This document shows positions 1 to 4,004 of a stretch of DNA of 6,570 bases, piece by piece. The stretch covers positions 1 to 6,570 of the forward strand of contig CAIZKA010000023.1 in NCBI GenBank assembly GCA_903933395.1, read 5' to 3'. Numbering within the stretch: position 1 is the first letter of the stretch; each line of letters opens with the position of its first letter. The stretch is from an uncultured beta proteobacterium (lineage in GTDB: Bacteria > Pseudomonadota > Gammaproteobacteria > Burkholderiales > Rhodocyclaceae). Made by a program: the position numbers and the translations under genes. The notes beneath the pieces were generated by a model. It had not been told where the DNA came from. It made no database searches and saw only the letters and a list, made by a program, of their open reading frames with translations.

Positions 1-684
1 CGCATAAACCTGGCGCGCCTTGACGGCCTCGACGATCTTCTTGGCGATCAAGGGAAAAATGCCGAGCAGGGCAAACGAGGCGATCAGGCCCGGCGAGAGG
101 ATGCCGGAGAAGCTGCTGATGCCGGCCAGCTGGGTACCGGCATTCACGTACACCAGCGTGCCGGCCAGCATGCCGACCTGGCTGACCCAGTAGAAGGTCG
201 CCGCACCCATGGGCGTCAGGCCCATCAGCAGGTTGATCATGAAGAAGGGAAACACCGGCACCAGGCGCAGCGTGAACAGGTAGAAACCGCCCTCCTTCGC
301 AACCCCGGAATTGATCGCGCGCAGGCGCTCGCCGAAGCGGCTCTGCACCCAGTCGCGCAGCAGGAAACGCGAAGCGAGGAAAGCCAGCGTGGCGCCGATC
401 GACGAGGCGAAAGAGACCAGGATCGTGCCCCAAAAGAGGCCGAAGATCGCCCCGGCGACCAGCGTCATCATCGCCGCACCGGGCAGCGAGAGGCCGGTGA
501 CGGCAACATAGGCGAGGAAAAACAGCAGCGCTGCCGTCAGCGGCTGCGCCGCGCGCCAGTTCTCGATGGCCTCCTGCCGGACCTTGAAGGCATCCAGACT
601 GAAATAGCGGCCGAAATCGAAGCCGAAATAGAGTGCCACGACCGCGGCAATAACAGTGGCAAGCAGAATCTTGCGTAGCGGCAA
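1..684 (-). CDS. VTT-domain (TVP38/TMEM64, DedA-like) membrane protein, N-terminal part, probably of an oxidoreductase fusion
   Basis: This is an inner-membrane protein of the VTT/SNARE-associated family, whose biochemical role in bacteria is uncertain (lipid scrambling or transport is proposed for relatives). The frame is open from 684 to base 1 and leaves the window after 228 codons. Residues 5-22 form a hydrophobic segment; a soluble stretch follows (29-48, ending ENWRAAQP). The VTT core starts near residue 49 with helix 49-66, then LSLPGAAMMTLVAGAIFG (65-82), a helix ending SRFL (105-108), and the family hallmark RLVPVFPFFMINLLMG (139-154); further hydrophobic stretches lie at 161-180 and 197-212. 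The start is TTG at 684, with GGGAG at 695-691 six bases upstream; no ATG, GTG or TTG lies in frame between it and the TAA at 765-763. The visible end, KARQVYA, resembles the linker after which many betaproteobacterial homologues continue into a mercuric-reductase-like FAD/NAD(P) oxidoreductase, so a fusion is inferred. It is transcribed divergently from the hydratase/acyltransferase gene. Confidence 0.88.
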   Translation of the reverse strand, partial: MPLRKILLATVIAAVVALYFGFDFGRYFSLDAFKVRQEAIENWRAAQPLTAALLFFLAYVAVTGLSLPGAAMMTLVAGAIFGLFWGTILVSFASSIGATLAFLASRFLLRDWVQSRFGERLRAINSGVAKEGGFYLFTLRLVPVFPFFMINLLMGLTPMGAATFYWVSQVGMLAGTLVYVNAGTQLAGISSFSGILSPGLIASFALLGIFPLIAKKIVEAVKARQVYA

Positions 685-695
685 AAACTTCTCCC
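685..695 (-). promoter_or_regulatory. Shine-Dalgarno site fixing a TTG start
   Basis: Read on the minus strand, GGGAG (695-691) stands six bases before TTG (684-682). It is the only well-placed ribosome binding site in the open stretch upstream, and the first ATG in frame lies deep inside the VTT domain. The rare start codon suggests modest translation. The site is seen directly; its use is inferred. Confidence 0.6.
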
Positions 696-798
696 GATTT
701 GAATCGCCGGATGGCGAAATGCCACCCGCTTCCGCTACCAGTCGGTGACGACGCCGACTACCTTACATTGCCGGCCGCCTTTGCGTAAGTCCCGGACG

Positions 799-819
799 GC
801 GGGAACCCCGGTGTTCCGC
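799..819. repeat. GC-rich inverted repeat in the divergent intergenic region
   Basis: GCGGGA (799-804) can pair with TTCCGC (814-819), allowing one G-T pair; in another register GGAAC (802-806) pairs with GTTCC (813-817). No T-run follows on either strand, so it is not a standard terminator. It sits between two divergent genes and could be a protein site or incidental. Apart from this hairpin and the operator/promoter region near 859-886, I see nothing clear in 685-913. Confidence 0.3.
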
Positions 820-858
820 TTGTTCGGGTCGCGCACGGGACCTGCCTGAAACCGGTTA

Positions 859-871
859 TTGCATTGCAGCA
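859..871 (-). promoter_or_regulatory. Candidate PhaR/PhbF-type operator (polyhydroxybutyrate regulator)
   Basis: On the minus strand the sequence reads TGCTGCAATGCAA. This fits, at every defined position, the pattern TG-N-TGC-N3-GCAA that I recall being published for PhbF of Herbaspirillum seropedicae, a PhaR-family repressor controlling PHB genes. The same bases contain the inverted repeat ATTGC-N6-GCAAT (858-873). The site covers the proposed -35 region of the downstream hydratase/acyltransferase gene, a place where a bound repressor would block polymerase. The motif match is seen directly; the regulator's identity is inferred, as no phaR gene is in view. Confidence 0.5.
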
Positions 872-886
872 ATTTCGGGCTAAGAT
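859..886 (+). promoter_or_regulatory. Weak sigma70-type promoter for the hydratase/acyltransferase gene
   Basis: TTGCAT (859-864) and TAAGAT (881-886) are 16 bases apart and match the -35 and -10 consensus at 3/6 and 4/6 positions. Transcription would begin near 893, giving a leader of about 20 bases that just contains the AGGGAG ribosome site (901-906). The -35 hexamer lies inside the PhaR-type motif. Promoter prediction by eye is weak in GC-rich bacteria; the position relative to the gene is the main support. Confidence 0.35.
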
Positions 887-913
887 ACCATTATCAGCAT
901 AGGGAGCGCAGTC

Positions 914-2332
914 ATGACCCATTTAGAAACCAGCAATTCCGAATACATCGAAAACCGCACCTTCGACGAAATCGCCATCGGCGACAGTGCGCGTCTGGTG
1001 CGTACGCTGCGCCATGAGGACATCCAGATGTACGCCATCATGTCCGGCGACATCAATCCCTCGCACGTCGATCCGGAGTACGCCCATTCATCGATGCTGC
1101 GCGAAGTCATCGCCCACGGCATGTGGGGCGGCGCCCTGATTTCGAATGTCCTCGGCACCCAGTTTCCCGGCCCGGGAACGGTCTACAAGGATCAGACTCT
1201 GCACTTTTCGCTGCCGGTGCGTGTCGGCGACACGCTGACCGTCACCATTACCTGCGAAAAGAAATTTCCGCGCACCCATCACATGGTGCTCGACTGCCAG
1301 TGCACCAATCAGGACGGACAGAAGGTCATCAGCGGCACGGCTGAAGTGCTGGCGCCGACAGAAAAAATCAAGCGACTGAAGGCCAATCTGCCGGATTTCA
1401 AGCTCTCTGAAACCCGCAAGGCGCGTTTCGAACACCTGCTGGAAATCACCAAGGGGCTGGCTCCGGTTTCGATGGCCGTGGCCCACCCCTGCGATACCGA
1501 ATCGCTTAAAGGGGCCTTGCAAGCACGTGATCGCGGCCTGATCATCCCGACCCTGATCGGCCCCGAGGACAAGATCCGCCAGATCGCCGAAGGCAACCAG
1601 TTCGACCTCTACGGCTGCACCCTGATCAACGTGCCGCACAGCCATGCCGCCGCCGAGGTCGCCGTGTCGCTGGCGCGCGAAGGCCAGGTCGAGGCGCTGA
1701 TGAAGGGTTCGCTGCACACCGACGAACTGATGAGCGAAGTGGTCGACAAAGCCACCGGCCTGCGCACCGCGAGGCGCATCAGCCATGTCTTCCTGATGGA
1801 CGTGCCGACCTACCCGCGCCTGCTGTTCATCACCGATGCCGCGGTGAACGTCGCCCCCGACCTCGCGGCCAAGGTCGACATCGTGCAGAACGCCATTGAC
1901 CTGGCGCACATGCTGAAGATCGCCGACCCCAAGGTGGCCATCCTCGCCGCGGTGGAAACCGTCAATATCGCCATGCAGGCGACGCTCGACGCCGCCGCCC
2001 TGTGCAAGATGGCCGACCGCGGCCAGATCACCGGCGGCCTCCTCGACGGCCCGCTGGCCTTCGACAACGCCATCTCGCTGGTTGCCGCGCGTACCAAGGG
2101 CATCAAGTCCGTGGTCGCCGGCCAGGCCGACATCCTGCTGGTGCCCGACATCGAATCCGGCAACATGCTGGCCAAGCAACTGGAATATCTGGCCGACGCG
2201 CTGACCTCGGGCATCGTGCTGGGCGCGCGGGTGCCCATCGTGCTGACCAGCCGTGCCGACTCCGCCGAAACCCGTACTGCCTCGACCGCCGTGGCCATGG
2301 TCATGGCGCACGCAAAACGCAAGAAAGTTTGA
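914..2332 (+). CDS. pta: Bifunctional (R)-specific enoyl-CoA hydratase (MaoC) / phosphate acetyl- or butyryltransferase
   Basis: This cytoplasmic two-domain enzyme has 472 residues, normal for the fused family. Residues about 12-150 are a MaoC-type hot-dog domain. SGDINPSHVDP (44-54) holds the D-x4-H catalytic dyad of (R)-hydratases, here Asp46 and His51, followed by IAHGMW (66-71). Such domains hydrate crotonyl-type CoA to (R)-3-hydroxyacyl-CoA. Residues about 180-470 are a phosphate acetyl/butyryltransferase domain that exchanges CoA for phosphate; conserved blocks include LIGPEDK (214-220), LMKGSLHTDELMSEVV (262-277), GGLLDGPLAFDNAIS (374-388) and ADILLVPDIESGN (405-417). The acyl specificity cannot be read from the sequence. 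ATG 914 has AGGGAG seven bases upstream. ackA follows after 148 bases on the same strand, forming the usual acyl-CoA to acyl-phosphate to acid plus ATP pair. The PHB-type operator over the promoter and the (R)-stereospecific domain together suggest a link to PHB metabolism. Confidence 0.95.
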   Translation: MTHLETSNSEYIENRTFDEIAIGDSARLVRTLRHEDIQMYAIMSGDINPSHVDPEYAHSSMLREVIAHGMWGGALISNVLGTQFPGPGTVYKDQTLHFSLPVRVGDTLTVTITCEKKFPRTHHMVLDCQCTNQDGQKVISGTAEVLAPTEKIKRLKANLPDFKLSETRKARFEHLLEITKGLAPVSMAVAHPCDTESLKGALQARDRGLIIPTLIGPEDKIRQIAEGNQFDLYGCTLINVPHSHAAAEVAVSLAREGQVEALMKGSLHTDELMSEVVDKATGLRTARRISHVFLMDVPTYPRLLFITDAAVNVAPDLAAKVDIVQNAIDLAHMLKIADPKVAILAAVETVNIAMQATLDAAALCKMADRGQITGGLLDGPLAFDNAISLVAARTKGIKSVVAGQADILLVPDIESGNMLAKQLEYLADALTSGIVLGARVPIVLTSRADSAETRTASTAVAMVMAHAKRKKV

Positions 2333-2350
2333 GGAACCGCTGCTCAAGTC

Positions 2351-2450
2351 CCGTTTCGTCCCCGGATCAAGTCCGGGGCAGGCTATTCCGGCGAACGCCG
2401 GAATCCAGAAGAATCATGGAACTGGATACCTGCCTTCGCCGGTGTGACGG
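2351..2450. repeat. Composite palindromic dispersed-repeat-type element between the acyltransferase gene and ackA
   Basis: About 100 bases contain several nested inverted repeats. CCCCGGA (2360-2366) pairs with TCCGGGG (2372-2378). ATTCCGGCG (2385-2393) pairs with CGCCGGAAT (2396-2404). ATCCAG (2403-2408) pairs with CTGGAT (2422-2427). In an alternative long fold, CCGGCGAA (2388-2395) pairs with TTCGCCGG (2435-2442). ATACCTGC (2426-2433) can also pair imperfectly with GCCGGTGT (2438-2445). The ends carry CCGT and ACGG. The ATTCCGGCG..CGCCGGAATCC core followed by GGATACC-GCCTTCGC resembles intergenic repeats scattered through many beta- and gammaproteobacterial genomes. No T-run follows, so it is not a classic terminator, but its hairpins could protect upstream mRNA or reduce read-through into ackA. 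Copy number cannot be seen from one window. Confidence 0.7.
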
Positions 2451-2480
2451 CTTATTCAGTACTACGCTAAGGAAAACAAA

Positions 2481-3683
2481 ATGGCCGATGCAATCCTCAC
2501 CCTGAATGCCGGCTCGTCGTCGATCAAGTTCGCCCTGTTCGCGCGCAATACCGAGATATCCCGCAAGCCCGAACTGGTCGGCCAGATCGACGGCATCGGC
2601 GCCGCCGGCGGGCAGGCCGCGCACCTCAAGGTCAAGGATGCCAGCGGACGCGTGACGGCCGACACCGACCTCGAACTGGACGGCACGGCGCAGTCCCCGC
2701 AAAAGGCAGCGCTGGGCCTGCTGGTGGACAGGCTGCGCCGCAGTGACGCGGGCTGGCATATTGCCGGCGTCGGCCATCGCATCGTGCATGGCGCGGAGAA
2801 ATTCTCGCAGCCGGTCGTGCTCGACAGCGCCATGATCGATACGCTGCGCGGCTTCACGCCGCTGGCGCCGCTGCACCAGCCGCACAACCTGGCCGGCGTC
2901 GATGCGCTGACCGCGGCCCTGCCCGGCATACCGCAGATCGCCTGCTTCGACACCGCATTCCACCGCAGCCAGCCCGATGTGGCACAACTCTTCGCCCTGC
3001 CCCGTGCCATCACCGCGCAAGGCGTGAGGCGCTACGGCTTTCACGGGCTGTCCTACGAATATATCGCCGAGGCACTGCCGCAGCACGTCGATCCCGGCGT
3101 CGCCCGCGGCCGTGTCATCGTCGCCCACCTGGGCAATGGCGCCTCGATGTGCGCGATGAAGGATCTGAAGAGCCGGGCCTCGACCATGGGCTTCACCGCC
3201 GTCGATGGCCTGATGATGGGCACCCGCACCGGCAACCTCGATCCCGGCGTGCTGCTCTACCTGATGGACTACCTGAAGATGGACAGCAAGGCCCTGACCA
3301 GCCTGCTCTACAAGGAATCCGGCCTGCTCGGCGTGTCCGGCATCAGCGGCGACATGCGCGTGCTGCTCGAATCGAAGGCGCCCGAGGCGCGCGAGGCCAT
3401 CGACCTGTTCTGCTATCGCATCGTGCGCGAAATCGGCTCGCTCGCGGCCGCTCTGGGCGGGCTCGATGCCCTGGTATTCACCGGCGGCATCGGCGAGCAT
3501 GGCGCCCCGGTGCGCGAACAGGTCTGCAGCCAGCTCGACTGGCTCGGTTTGACCCTGAATCCGGCCGCCAATGCCGCCAACGCGACAAAAATTTCGACCG
3601 CCGGGAGCCGGATTGACGTCTGTGTCATACCCACGAATGAAGAGTGGATTATTGCGCGGCACACCGCAAAACTCATCGGCTGA
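2481..3683 (+). CDS. ackA: Acetate kinase
   Basis: This cytoplasmic enzyme reversibly transfers phosphate between acetyl-phosphate and ADP, giving acetate and ATP. It has 400 residues, the usual family length, and shows the ASKHA-fold markers in order. LTLNAGSSSIKF (6-17) holds substrate/metal residues Asn9, Ser12 and Lys16. GHRIVHG (98-104) contains the active-site Arg100. FDTAFH (156-161) has the catalytic Asp157. GFHGLS (186-191) carries His188, HLGNGAS (216-222) is the phosphate-binding loop, MGTRTG (246-251) contains Arg249, FTGGIGEH (333-340) is present, and TNEE (385-388) supplies the metal-binding glutamate. The assignment of these roles follows the Methanosarcina enzyme. ATG 2481 is preceded by AAGGAAA (2469-2475) at good spacing. 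It lies downstream of the acyltransferase gene on the same strand and probably shares its transcript, though the 148-base repeat-filled spacer may uncouple expression. All key residues are intact. Confidence 0.97.
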   Translation: MADAILTLNAGSSSIKFALFARNTEISRKPELVGQIDGIGAAGGQAAHLKVKDASGRVTADTDLELDGTAQSPQKAALGLLVDRLRRSDAGWHIAGVGHRIVHGAEKFSQPVVLDSAMIDTLRGFTPLAPLHQPHNLAGVDALTAALPGIPQIACFDTAFHRSQPDVAQLFALPRAITAQGVRRYGFHGLSYEYIAEALPQHVDPGVARGRVIVAHLGNGASMCAMKDLKSRASTMGFTAVDGLMMGTRTGNLDPGVLLYLMDYLKMDSKALTSLLYKESGLLGVSGISGDMRVLLESKAPEAREAIDLFCYRIVREIGSLAAALGGLDALVFTGGIGEHGAPVREQVCSQLDWLGLTLNPAANAANATKISTAGSRIDVCVIPTNEEWIIARHTAKLIG

Positions 3684-3844
3684 GCAGGCACTTTCGTGTT
3701 TTTCCAGGCCTGTCGGGACTGTCAACCCCCGTGCTTGAACCCATGCATCAGCCCAAGCAATAAGCGGCCCAAACCGGCCTAAAGGCAAGTCTTGAAAAGC
3801 GGCGCCATCCTGCTGTTTTTCTTCCCATTTCAGCTCTCAAAAAC

Positions 3845-3860
3845 ATACTATATCTAGTAG
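3845..3860. promoter_or_regulatory. NrdR box upstream of nrdJ
   Basis: ATACTATATCTAGTAG matches the NrdR consensus acaCwAtATaTwGtgt at 12 of 16 positions, including the invariant C and G and the AT-rich centre except one base. The arms TACTA (3846-3850) and TAGTA (3855-3859) are perfectly inverted. NrdR is a zinc-finger/ATP-cone repressor that shuts down ribonucleotide reductase genes when deoxyribonucleotides, especially dATP, are plentiful. The gene immediately downstream is a ribonucleotide reductase, which makes this assignment strong. Confidence 0.8.
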
Positions 3861-3871
3861 GGCGTACCTGC

Positions 3872-3919
3872 TTGCCGCACTAGGCGATTTTTTAATTAAT
3901 TGTTTTTATTGGTTAAAAT
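3872..3919 (+). promoter_or_regulatory. nrdJ: Promoter region for nrdJ
   Basis: Two candidate -10 elements lie just after the NrdR box. One pairs TTGCCG (3872-3877) with ATTAAT (3895-3900) at 17 bases. The other uses TAAAAT (3914-3919, 5/6 to consensus) with only a poor -35, TTTAAT (3891-3896). The AT-rich tract would melt easily and stands out from the GC-rich surroundings. I cannot decide between them by eye; either would place the NrdR box just upstream of, or abutting, the RNA polymerase site. Confidence 0.35.
3877..3892. promoter_or_regulatory. Possible degenerate second NrdR site
   Basis: NrdR boxes usually occur in pairs spaced by whole DNA turns. Starting 32 bases after the first box, about three turns, GCACTA (3877-3882) matches the left half of the consensus, but the right half (GGCGATTTTT) does not. 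The spacing is supportive and the sequence is not, so this is tentative. Confidence 0.3.
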
Positions 3920-4004
3920 ATTTTTTGCTTTTCACGAACGAGAGCTGGAGTTATGCTTCGGCGCTCACTGGAACCTTAATCGGAACTGTCCTTCGGAAGA
4001 GACC

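Larger units (their letters stand above)
3684..4004. other. Intergenic region between ackA and nrdJ
   Basis: No gene of convincing length is present in these 321 bases. Just after the ackA stop, CAGGC (3685-3689) can pair with GCCTG (3708-3712) around an 18-base loop that holds a tiny CAC/GTG hairpin and five Ts (3699-3703); this is at best a poor terminator. Bases 3713-3840 show nothing clear. From 3845 come an NrdR box, a possible second half-site, an AT-rich tract (about 3886-3930) unlike the surrounding GC-rich DNA, and a leader with a ribosome site GGAAGAG (3995-4001) for nrdJ. Confidence 0.6.

Noticed and set aside
537..725. ATG-started minus-strand frame of 62 codons
   Set aside because: It is in a different frame from the VTT protein, which has clear family motifs and its own ribosome site; this one is a shadow.
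763..788. Promoter for the VTT gene on the minus strand (TTACGC, 17 bases, TAAGGT)
   Set aside because: The -10 matches only 3 of 6 consensus positions and the -35 is similarly poor, so it cannot be told from chance.
3685..3712. Rho-independent terminator after ackA
   Set aside because: The stem is only five pairs with an 18-base loop, and the T-run lies inside the loop rather than after the stem.
3796..3820. Second terminator candidate with GCTGTTTTT
   Set aside because: The only pairing available upstream is about three pairs plus weak A-T pairs with bulges, which is not convincing.
3913..3928. Second NrdR box in the AT-rich tract
   Set aside because: It matches the AT centre but lacks the invariant C and G, and its centre is 68 bases from the first box, which does not fit the usual spacing closely.
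3684..4004. Cobalamin riboswitch upstream of the B12-dependent reductase
   Set aside because: I could find no B12-box-like GCCACTG segment or the expected long structured leader; the region is better explained by NrdR control.
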